Shown here in pieces: positions 45,516-56,000 of a DNA stretch of 64,000 nucleotides (position 1 is its first letter; every line of letters starts with the position of its first letter). Both the position numbers and the translations under genes were made by a program. Location of the stretch: positions 19,041,087 through 19,105,086 of the forward strand of contig BTRK01000001.1 in the NCBI GenBank assembly GCA_036245805.1, read 5' to 3'. The notes below the pieces were generated by a model that was not told the origin of the DNA, made no database searches, and saw only the letters and a list, made by a program, of their open reading frames with translations. The DNA is from Pristionchus mayeri (lineage: Eukaryota > Nematoda > Chromadorea > Rhabditida > Neodiplogasteridae).

Positions 45516-45850
45516 TGTTATATCTGTGGCCCGTGGTATCCAGTGCATTAAGCGCACGGAAATGCAAAGGTTTATCACCAATACATAAATAGGGCGAAAA
45601 CATATAGAGAGGATACCGGTCGACTATCCGGAGCTAGAGCAAAAGGAACAACTGACGAGATGCGTGAGGGAAGACCCTCGTGGGAGAGAGCGAGAGAACG
45701 CGCGCGAGGAAGAGAGTGCCAGGGAAACGAGAGGGCGCGCGCGAGTCAACAACATATAATGCCACGTAAGCATATGAGGGAGGGGAATGACAGTAATTCA
45801 ACTAGAACAACTGCTGTTGCTTACACTATTTCACTTGACATAATTGCTCA
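45516..45850. mobile_element. Solo LTR (copy 3)
   Basis: TGTTATATCTGTGGCCCGTG through CGCGCGAG blocks repeats the solo LTR at 40324. The last 60 bases are diverged, so the right edge is approximate. It shares its position relative to the exon with copy 2. Confidence 0.75.
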
Positions 45851-46295
45851 ATCGTAAATCCAAATAAACCGTAAATATTTCTTCACTTTTAAAATCTTGA
45901 ATGCCTTGAATGGACGACTTCCGGTATCACTCATGTCGGGGTCATCCAGATTTACCTATGTAAGCTGAATTATTTGATATCATACTGTAAGTTATATCTG
46001 AATAGATTCATTGGAAAACGAGGTATAGAAGCGATACATTAGTACGCATCGATAAATAACACGTAATCTAGAATTTCGAAATCAACATGTTTATCGAATA
46101 ATACACGAAGAGAATAATATAACATCCGCCGTGATATATAACTGGATCGAGTATGGCATGATACATCTAACTTCGTTACTAAAGCAAATCGCCAGCAATG
46201 AACATAAATGCATAGCAAAACTGGGTCAACATGTGAATAGAATGAATAATGCAGATAAACTTCGGAATGAACAGGGAGTATATAGTACATCCGGC

Positions 46296-49200
46296 TCATC
46301 TTTCCCATTGAACCCAGTAGATGCGAGAGTTGGGTAGGGTCACAGGCGCCTTTTCCCATATCTTATTATCGGCTCTACCTCCGTCTTCAATCCGCACAAA
46401 TGAGCCGTTTCGCAGTTTCTGTGAATACGCACTTAACACAGGAAATACTATTATATAACTGTTAGAATAATACACGCTATTGGCGTCGTGCCAGTTCTAC
46501 AAAAATGATTAAAATTGTCCACGATTCTTCACACACCACACCTATTGCTACGCATACTTTTTCCACAATATGGAAATATATATTTTCCAGAAAAACTTAA
46601 TTCCGACCTCACTGAGGAACTTGTTCCAGAAGGAGTGAGGAAGACCAAAGAAAACGGACGAGGATTCATTCATATCGTCGTGGATTTCGGCGTGGGAAAT
46701 AGTTGTGGTGCACAGCTTGTTGATGAAGTCAGCTGAAAGTATAAGTACATAATAGTGATCAGGAGGATGGAAAAAACGAGACTCCTAATGAATTAAAGGA
46801 GGAGTAAATGCAAACGCGCGCCCGGTTGGAATATGTTTCACCTAGGGACGCACTCTCTTCAAGTCGCGTGCTATTTCGCCCCTTCCCTGAGCTTTCCCTG
46901 ATCTGGCTCCCAGCCAACTAGCTATAACTCTGTTCGGAATGGAGATATCAATGTGAAAATTTCGGAGCTTCTTATCGCTGTGGAGCTCGAGGCAGTGCAT
47001 ATGATATCTTCAAAAATTGAATTTTGAGTTTACTCCTCCTTTAAACAATTACACAATAATGAACAAATATTCGATGCGTTGCGTGTTGGTCGAGTGCACC
47101 GTGACATGTCACGGGGGTTCAGGTGGTGAACAAAAAGTCGGACCTCATTTTTCAAATGAAAAATGGGACACGGTAGGACGCGGGCTACCGTAATATATCG
47201 TCTCTCTAGATCGCATGATCTCTCGTCGGTCAGAGAAAGTGAGAGAGCATGTGGCGCGCTTGCACATCGAAGGGAGGAAGCGAGGGTGTAGGGGGAGGGC
47301 GCGCTCTAGTCGCCGCGGGTTAGAAAAACGCGGGGGGAGGGGAGAGAGAGCGCGTGGTCCGTCCCCTGTGCAATTGCGTTGCACTGAGGCCGCGCCTGTG
47401 AGCCCTCGTGCATGTCCTGATTAGTAAGTACCTGTATCAGTGAGTCGCGTCGCCTGTCTTTCGTCCAAATGAAAGTTGAGTCGATTGGCTCGAGAGGCGA
47501 TTGAAATTACGTGAGGACTGAGCAAGAATTTACAAATATTGCGTAATTGTACAGGTCGAAACTACTAGTTTATTACGTGCAAAAGGTATATTAAAGGCAT
47601 GCTGATTATTATCTCCAGTAGAGGTACGGTAAGACAGCGGACTTACGCTGTATCATCGTCCAGGAGAGTATCGTCGAAATTAAGCTGCTTAATGGTCGCA
47701 GCACGGAGCAATCTCTCACAAAGCTCCATTACATTACTTGATCGATCAACTAATCCGTCTTCGTCAATGAAGACTCTAACGATGCTCGTGGAGAGTAGAG
47801 CGGCGACCTGAGGAGAATGTAAATTATTGAACGGTTAACAGAAGTACGGCCGAAGTGCGAATGAAATTGACAGTACTTTTATGAGTTCTAGCGAACTTCT
47901 CCAAACAAATAATGGAAAGATATTTAGGTTTCAAACTTATGATTTTAACGTTCAGATTTTAAAGATTTTTTACGTTTGGTTCACCGTCGGAATACAAATT
48001 CTAATTAGTTTTCTCGTTATAACGTGATTTCATCTATCGTTATAGCGTAATCCCGGCTTTATTAAATCTAGTGTCTGACCTGCTCTGTCATTGGGTCATT
48101 CAGACCACTCAAGGCAACTGTCAGCGAAGAGTGAGCAGGGAAGAACTTGTATCGTCCTCGGATCCACTTCTCCCGGTTGTAGAACGGAATATTAGTGGGG
48201 TAGAGGTCGATGAACACGTTAAGTGCGCCCTACAAAAATAAATCATTACAAGATCCTTTGAAAAATTTTCAAAATTTCTTTAAGTTTTTAGGTGCAGACT
48301 AAATTTTAAAAAAAAGAGGTTGTCAAATAAAGGAAATATTCACCCCGTACGAGCGAAGAATCACTTTTTTCAATCCAGGTCGATTTTTTCTCGCCATGAA
48401 TTCCTTGACGGTAGAGTAGAAACGAGTCGAGACCTGCATGAACTTCCAAACGTCGATACGAGGGATTGTGTGTTAAGGATAATTATCGGACGCTACTGGT
48501 TAGATGCATTTTGACTTCTTTCTACATAGTAATGTACCTCCGCGAGATTGGCCAAGTCAGTGCATTCCTCATTCGTTCGAAGCTCCTGGAAGAGTTGCTT
48601 GAGCGGAGGCCACGGAAGGACATTCCACCTGGAAAATGTAGATAATTGATCGGTTTGTGCCACTCTCCAGTCATTAAAGATACCCAACAAATTCGAAATT
48701 GACCCCCTATTTTTTGTCCTCCATTAAATAGCCGATGGCTGAAATAGGTGAGCAAGAATATTTTTAAAAAATTGCAAAATCAATAATAGCCCCAAGGGAA
48801 GGCCGAAAAGGATCAAAGGGAGGTCGACTGATCCTGCAATCTCTCACTGTTTCAAACTCTCTCATACACGCGACGCACGAACAGTGCGTCGTGTCTTAGG
48901 ATCAGGGTTTCATCCTTGTTGGGTAACTTGATTAATTTAAAAAATATATATACAGCTAGACTAAAACTGAACAAATTTAAGCCGAATCAGTACATATAAA
49001 TTCATTAAATAGAATAGGGCTCGACGCCCAGCTGCAAACAACCTGAAGGAATTTGTTGTGTCCCTGCATTGTACCCGACAACGGGTAGTAAAATAGTCGG
49101 GAACTACTAAGTGGGGGAGAGGGAGGCAACTATTCTCCGCTTGGGAGGGTACTAGACTGAGAAATGGGAAGAGGGGGAGGTGAGGGAGAGAGAGAGGAAG

Positions 49201-52200
49201 AGAGCGCACGAGGCGATAAGCAAGGGAGACCTCGAGTGAGCAAATTATACTCGATGGCGACTATACAGTCTTGCGAGTAGGAGCAACACTACGAGACAAC
49301 AGTATTTTTGTCATACCAATTGACAGTAGTATGTTGGATTTTTTAAAGGATTCGATGAAATTACCTCGAGTACTCTGTCGATTGGTTCATCTCGATGATG
49401 TTATGGTTGACCTTCTCCTCACACACTGCACGGGTCTCGGGTCGGGGCACGATGTCGCTTGGACGACCAGAATGCTAAGAATGGCAGTGAGGTTACTGTA
49501 TAAACGTAGGGAACAGAGCAGTTTAATAATATCCTGATTAGCCAAAGACTAAACAGTTTGCACCTTTTTCTCACAAGAGATGTATCTATCTATTTTGAAG
49601 GGGGTGTATCATTTTAGAACTGGTTATTTAAAACCTTTTTGTGGTTGAAGTGAAGAATTTGGAACATTTTGTTTTTTACTGACGAGTTCTAAAATTACCA
49701 GTTCAAAAGTGATACACCCTCGTTGACTAATACGCTATCAGGGTGGCAAGTAGGGTGGCTGAAATGGATCAACGGGTCGCCATTTAGAGGGCCTCGGCAA
49801 GTCAAAGACGTTTGAGACGGTTAACCGTCCTCTCTGACGGTTAGCCGTAATCCATTTCAGCCACCCTAGTCAACCAAGTGACAACGAACCAAATAGCACG
49901 TACCTCTGGCTCTTTCTTCACAATCTTCGCACTTCGATCGACCGAATCGTCGTCGACGATGACTTCTCTCTGTAAAAAAATAAATTATCTTGCTAATATC
50001 CTTAAAAGGTTTCAAATTTTAAGTTTTTTGAGGAACTTTCTTAGAATCCTACCAAGCTCCACCATCTTAGTGCTATCCCCTTGGGGGTGTGGTCAAGTGC
50101 CTACTCTTAAACATACAAAATCTAATCCTAACTTTAAGGAGTGTAAAAAGAGCCATAAATAACTTTAGCCTAAGCAGTCCAAGCCAGATCCAAAGTATCC
50201 TTAAAGTTGAGTTGATCGAAGGGGGCGGAGCTTGGTTAAGATCAAGGAAAGTGCCTTTTTGATAAAGCGCTATAAACAAAATTCGCCAAGAATTGGCGAA
50301 CAAGTTTCATCGAGGTCGCAAAACAATCGCGAATAATCAGGAAAATATTTGAAGTTTATATTCGAAGTTGAGTAATTATTTCGAAATCATATCAGAATGA
50401 TCAGTTTGCACCTTTTGCTCACAATAAAAGTGTTTCTATCTATTTTGAAAGAGAGGGGGGGGGGTATCATTTTAGAACTGGTTATTTTAAAACTTTTTTG
50501 TCTTTGAAGTGAAGAATTTGGAACATTTCATTGTTTACTGACGAGTTCTAAAATTGCCAATTCAAAAGTGATACACCCTCGTTGATTAATACGGTATCAG
50601 AGCGACAAGGAACCAAATTGCGCGTACCTCTGGCACTTTCTTCACAATCTTCGCAGGTCGATCGGCCGAATCATCGTCGTCGATGACTTCTCTCTGTAAA
50701 AAATAAATAATCATGCTAAAATCTTTAAAAGGTTTAAAAAAAGAATGCTTTAAATATAAATGATCATGCTAATATCTTTAAAAGGTTTCGAATTAGAACT
50801 TTTTAATGGGTCAATTTTAACTGTTTTTAATTCCGTGCTAAAAACAAAACTCGCCGAGAACTGGTAACGAAGTTTCATCGAGGTCGCGAAACAATCGCGA
50901 AACATCAGGAAAATTTTTATGGTTGAGTAAATATTTCGACGCAATGTGTTCCACAAAGCGAACTTGCTTGCTCGAACAGACAACTGGATGGAAGCCGCAA
51001 AAATATTATTCTTTAAATGAACAGATCTCCTTTCGTAGCGTCCCCATTGGTTTTAACCCAGTATCATAGAAATAAAAAATTTTGTCACACACCACGCGGA
51101 GCAAAAAAATACCCGAACGTGGAAACTGCAGAACGAAATGATGCACTCCCATTACACCCCAATTTAAATTAGGAGAGTTGATTACTGTAAAGCCTTGTAT
51201 CCGCCGTTTGTGTTGCGCATTTCATATTTTTTTATCAGGGACGCTTGATAAACACTCCGACGCTTGATAAACGCTTCCCTATACAGAAAACAGCACCAAT
51301 AGAGCCAGGAGCGGGAAAAAATGAAAGCGCGCGTACGTGAAAGAGGCGGGGTGAAGAGAGCCGGAGACAAAACACGGAACCACTTTTCACGTCTCTCACA
51401 CCGGCATACTCCGGTGATAAGACATCTCGAACAAACGAAATCGAATAACGACATTTCGAACTAGGACGTTTCGCACAATTTCGCCTAAAAACTTAATTCA
51501 TAGCAATTTTGTTCTCATTAATCTATTTTTCGACATTGTTAAAAACGTAATTGATAAATAATTTACAAAAAAATCATTTAAATAATACGAAAATACCTTC
51601 CAAAGTGATGTGCGCGCTCACGAAAATTCGCGAAAATTGTGCGAAACGTCCTAGTTCGAAGTGTTTTGTTCGAAATGTCTTATCACCGCATACACCATTT
51701 GTCCGTAGTTTTTTTTTCACTAATATCTCAAGTCTCTTCCCTCATCCTGAGAGGTGACCCTGTCTCCCTCTCCCTCGCTCTCTCACTTTCTCGTGCTCTC
51801 TCGCCTCGCCCTCTTCCCTTACTCCCGTCGAGGAACCAGCTCGCACAGCGTACCGACTGTGCCCCCTTCTTAATCGGTACCTGCAACGGTGACATGAGAA
51901 GAAATTACTGAACGTCTTTTCTCGTCCTGCCTCTCCATCCTCATCAGGAACGACCACCGACAACAAGCAACCACCTCGACCAAAGCGACACGCAATGGAA
52001 GGAGACCGGGAAACTGGCCCTGTCTTCGTGGACACCTCCCTCGAGCAACTCTTCACCTTCTACACCCGCCTCCACAACACCTTCGAGGAGGAGAAGAAGT
52101 ACTCACGCAGTCTCGAGGAGCGGATACGTGAGTTGGAGACGCGCCCCTCCCCTCCCTCCCTCCCTCTCTCACGAACCCGAAGTAGTCGATGACGATTCCC

Positions 52201-52466
52201 CCATGAATGATAGTACCCATACTGCCGTACCCCCCCCCCCCCCCCCCCGATCCCCTGACCCTATCGTCTCATTTTTCACTCGTAATTTTAATCGTAATTA
52301 ACGTATGATCCATTTTCATGTTTTTCCACGTTATTTCAGAAAGAAATAGCATAAATATTATTATTATGATCAACGGACAAATAAATAGAGCGAGCATTTT
52401 ATTAGCTTGCAAATCATTCCGGCATACCTTGGGAGGACGACTCCTTTGAGCTGTAGTTGAAATCAT
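46296..52466 (-). CDS. F-box protein, tandem copy 2 (368 aa)
   Basis: Eleven exons sum to 1107 nt: 52466-52428, 50693-50628, 49969-49904, 49474-49365, 48628-48538, 48433-48344, 48229-48080, 47807-47647, 47517-47432, 46732-46608 and 46418-46296 (TGA). It starts MISTTAQRSRPPK. Exons 2 and 3 are duplicates (REVIDDDDSADRPAKIVKK; REVIVDDDSVDRSAKIVKK). The F-box-like core spans exons 5-6: WNVLPWPPLKQLFQELRTNE, DLANLAEVSTRFYSTVKEFM. Downstream lies the presumed substrate-binding part, with LNVFIDLYPTNIPFYNREKW, LCERLLRAATIKQLNFDD and, at the end, LPNSRIYWVQWER. The family role is recruitment of targets to SCF ubiquitin ligase. The frame is unbroken, so the gene may work. Introns carry several MITEs. 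Confidence 0.8.
46797..47040. mobile_element. 244-bp piggyBac-like MITE at TTAA
   Basis: Inverted ends AGGAGGAGTAAA / TTTACTCCTCCT are flanked by TTAA (46793-46796 and 47041-47044). The same intron in the neighbouring copies (about 53505 and 63360) lacks it and shows a single uninterrupted site. TTAA duplication is the piggyBac signature. Confidence 0.88.
47110..47410. mobile_element. 301-bp TIR element with CATGT duplication
   Basis: The ends CACGGGGGTTCAG and CTGTGAGCCCTCGTG are imperfect inverted repeats flanked by CATGT (47105-47109 and 47411-47415). In the third F-box copy (about 63424) the site is empty. The interior is GC-rich. It produces spurious Arg-rich open frames. The right end is 17 bp from the donor of the 47432 exon. 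Confidence 0.82.
48633..49364. other. Intron without further features
   Basis: Intron between the exon ending 49365 and the exon starting 48628 of the F-box gene. It has a GA/CT-rich stretch (about 49105-49210) and no recognised element. Confidence 0.45.
49602..49719. mobile_element. 118-bp MITE (GGGTGTATC ends), three copies in window
   Basis: GGGTGTATCATTTTAGAACT and its near-complement AGTTCAAAAGTGATACACCC form the ends. Relatives lie at about 50461-50579 and 61489-61605, in each case just downstream in plus coordinates of a GATGTATCTATCTATTTTG-type flank. The 50.5-kb copy belongs to the internal exon duplication of this gene. Confidence 0.75.
49753..49866. mobile_element. 114-bp TA-flanked MITE (GGGTGGCTG ends)
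   Basis: Ends GGGTGGCTGAAATGGAT / ATCCATTTCAGCCACCC are exact inverted copies flanked by TA. The same element is at 61639-61752. The duplicated intron at 50.6 kb lacks it, so it inserted after the exon 2/3 duplication and before the 0.8-kb segment was copied. Confidence 0.85.
51413..51687. mobile_element. 275-bp MITE, relative of the one at 35700
   Basis: Ends GGTGATAAGACATCTCGAAC / TTCGAAATGTCTTATCACC, flanked by GCATACTCC and GCATACACC (9 bp, one mismatch). The arms fold back over about 80 bp. It lies in intron 1 of the F-box gene. Confidence 0.8.
51995..52192 (+). CDS. Short plus-strand ORF of unknown origin
   Basis: A 65-codon frame reads FVDTSLEQLFTFYTRLHNTF, then EEEKKYSRSLEERIRELETR, a plausible coiled coil, then a Pro/Ser tail. 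It lies antisense in the first intron of an F-box gene. Codon use looks gene-like. It resembles the N-terminal coiled coil of retroelement ORF1 proteins, but no second domain follows, so this may be a relic. Function unknown. Confidence 0.3.
   Translation: MEGDRETGPVFVDTSLEQLFTFYTRLHNTFEEEKKYSRSLEERIRELETRPSPPSLPLSRTRSSR
52230..52249. repeat. Poly-C run
   Basis: About 19 consecutive C residues in an intron. A sequencing-length error is likely here. Similar G-runs occur at 26754-26770 and 38754-38767. Confidence 0.9.
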
Positions 52467-53013
52467 CTTTCTAAGACTCGATAAACAGCGGATTTCCTGA
52501 TATTCAAATAGAGAGAACATTTTCGTGTCAAACTAATTTATTATCATAGTATCAAACCCAACGTTTGCAATCAATATCATATCGAGCCTCCCCCCAACAA
52601 CAATGAAAAGTGAGGTATTCGAGCGATAGATCAGAACGCCTCGAGGTTTATAAAATAATATTGAATTTCGGAAACAAAATGTTTATCGATTAAAACGCGA
52701 AAAGAATAATATTACATCTGCCGGGATATATAACTGGGTTGAGTACTATATGATACATCTAACTTCGTTACTAAATCAAATCGAAAGAGGGCCAACATGG
52801 GAATAGAATGAATAATGCAGTTAAAGTTACCCAACACCCATGAAATTACTTGAATTCGCTCGCTTGCCTGATCACGACAAAAAGGAAGAGAGATTATGCA
52901 AAAAAAAAGAGAGCGGGCGTGATCATGAACGCGCGCAAGTTCAAATAATTCCACGGGTGTTGGGTAACTTTAAACGTTGGAATGAACAGGATACCGTACA
53001 CAGTATTTCCGGC

Positions 53014-56000
53014 TCATCTTTCCCAGTGAATCCAGTAGATGCGAGAGTTGGGCAGGGTCACAGGCGCCTTTTCCCATCTCTTCTTATCAAATATGCGTCC
53101 GGCTTCAATCCGCGCAAATGAGCCGTTCCGCAGTTTCTGTGAATACGCACTTAACACAGGAAAGACAAATATATTACTGTTTCAATAGAACACGCTATTG
53201 GCGTGGTGTCACTTCTCGAAAAAATATTAAAATGGTTCATGAGACTTCATACACCTCAACAATTGCTACGCTTGCTGTTCTCACAATATTGAAATATATA
53301 TTTTACAGCCAAAAATAATTCCGACCTCACTGAGGAACTTGTTCCAGAAGGAGTGAGGAAGACCAAAGAAAACGGACGAGGATTCATTCATATCGTCGTG
53401 GATCTCGGCGTGGGAAATGGTTGTGGTGCAGAGCTTGTTGATGAAGTCAGCTGAAAGTATAAGTAATAGTGATCAGGAGGATGGAAAAAACGAGGCTCCT
53501 AATGAATTGAACAATTACAAAATTATGGACAAATACTCTATGAGTTGCGTGTTGGTCGAGTGCTCAGTGAAACGTGATGATCAGTACTGTGAGAACAGAA
53601 AGCGTGATCCGTGGTGTGGTGACGAGGGTTAGTACATTTTACTCAAAATATTCGAGGAACGTTTTTTCCACCGCGTTCCGCGCATATTTAGGATTAAATG
53701 TACTAAATCTCGCCACCACACCACGAAATACGCTTTCTGTTCTCACAGTAATTACCTGTATCACTGAGTCCCGTTGCCAGTAGTTCGTATAAACGAAAGT
53801 TGAGTCGATTGGCTCGGGAGGCGATTGAAATGACGTGAGGACTGAGCAAGAATTTACAAATATTGCGTAATTGTACAGGTCGAAACTGCTAGTTTATTAC
53901 GTGCTAAATGTATATCAGGCCTCTCACGAGAGAATCGGGACAACGAGTTGACATTGAAAATAAAAAAATATTTAATCTTCACAGTTTTTTTGGTACGGGT
54001 ATGGAGTCTAGAAGATTTCCTTCGTTCGGTTCGACCCGATTGTTACTTGCAGCAGCAGCAGGCTGCTGCAAACTTGAGACGAACGGCATTGGTTATTGGG
54101 TTTTTATCAATAAAAGTGGTGATATTTGCACACAATAGTGTTTCTATGATCAAATGATCGATTTTGATGCACGTTGTTATTTTTTCACTTTTGCGACCGA
54201 TGCAGCAGACGCATGTTAGACCAGTTTTTAATTTCTAAGTTAAACCCTGATTTTGAGCCGCAAACCAAACTTTCCCAGTTCGTAGAGCATGAAATTCTGC
54301 ATATACCACATTTTTCCTTGATTTTATATCGGTGGTCTTGGCACATTCCCCAGCCGACGAAAACCTCGTAACGGGCTGCACGGCCCACCGGCAGTGGAAC
54401 TGGGTTCACCAAGTCGCAAGTTCGAACCCCAGCCATAGCAGACAAGTTTTTTGCCATCAATTTTTCTGTTTAATATGACCTGTAATGCTTTCAGATTTGC
54501 TTTCTAGATGTTATCACACAGCAAAAAACTTGTCTGCTATGGCTCGAGTTCGAACTTGCGACTTGGTGAACCCAGTTCCACTGCCGGTGGGCCGTGCAGC
54601 CCGCTACGAGGTTTTCGTCGGCTTGGGAATGCGCCAAGACCACCGAGATAAAATCAAGGAAAAAAGTGGTATATGCAGAATTTCAAGCTCTACAAACTGG
54701 GAAAGTTTGGTTTGCGGCTCAAAATCAGGGTTCAACTTAGAAATTAAAAACTGGTCTAACATGCGTCTGCTGCATCGGTCGCAAAAGTGAAAAAATAACA
54801 ACGTGCGTCAAAATCGATCATTTGATCATAGAAACACTTTTGTGTGCAAATATCACCACTTTTATTGATAAAAACCTCAATAACCAATGCCCTTCGTCTC
54901 AAGTTTGCAGCAGCCTGCTGCGGCCTGATATGAGTGACTATCTGAGAGAATTCACCATTGGCCGCACAGCGAAAAATAAAGTACTGATTTTAAGATCTCC
55001 CTAGAGTTATCTTTTCACGTAGAGTTCGAAAATCAACCTTAGAAAGCCGTATCTCTGACCCATCATTTCGTGTGATGCGCAGAAATTGGGTGGTTGGTTT
55101 TTCTATCTTTCGAACGGCTCATCTAAAACCCATAAACGTATAGTAATTCTGAAAGAGCTCGACGATAAGCATTTTTACTGTTAGAAATAAAACGCTAGCT
55201 CACCTGGGAAAAAACTTATCACCATTTAAATAATCAAATTGGTCGTCGTAAAAATGTTACATGCGAGACGTACTTTAAAGTAAGTTCTTTAAATTCCTCG
55301 TGAAAAGATATCCCTGAATGCAAATTTTGGCGCCAAAGAAGCCGCATACGAGGGGTCTGCCACATAGAGGAAAAGGGATCAATTGTTAGGAATTTCAGGT
55401 TTTTCCTTTCTATCGTCTCCATTTTCACTATTTCGAAGCAGAGATGACGAAAAAATAAGTTTCAAGATTGGGAAATGTGAATTATCATCGAAAAATCCGT
55501 GTTTGAATCGTTCGAAAAAAATCGGTTTTCGAATTCTCGATTTTGCTCAAATTTGGGCATCTGAAAATGTCGATTTTTGAACATATGAAGATGAGCTTTC
55601 CGCGTGAAGTAAAGAATACTTCCACGTAAATAAGAAAATGTACATATACGCTTCTGTGCGCTCTTCTAAATTTGTGTTTTTGACAGTCAACATTGCAAAA
55701 TTGGTACTATCGAAAAAAGTTTATGATTGAAATCGACTGAAATCAAGTCAATTTGGTGATTTCACTCCACGATGCAATTTATAATGCAAAAAGATAACAT
55801 CAAAAATGGCGGATTTCTTATTTCGGAAAAAAATGACTCAAACATCGATTTTCCCAATTTTACCCACTGAAATTTCAGCCATTACGCTCTGACAACTATC
55901 GCAATTTATTGTGAGCTATATGAGAGTAGTAGACTAGTAACGTCAAATAAAAAGAAGTTCGACAGCTGCTCCACTTTCAAAGATATTTTGGATCCAATTT

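Larger units (their letters stand above)
49540..50339. repeat. 0.8-kb segment nearly identical to 61420-62230
   Basis: This block contains intron, the 66-nt REVIVDDD exon, a GGGTGTATC MITE and a GGGTGGCTG MITE. It is repeated with very few differences at 61420-62230 in the next F-box copy. Flanking introns are more diverged, so this part looks recently duplicated or gene-converted. Confidence 0.85.

Noticed and set aside
47215..47424. Arg/Gly-rich plus-strand ORF
   Set aside because: Produced by the GC-rich interior of the 301-bp CATGT-flanked element.
54185..54801. Near-identical ORFs of 91 and 101 codons on opposite strands
   Set aside because: They are the two arms of palindrome P1 read in mirror image, with no recognisable domain.
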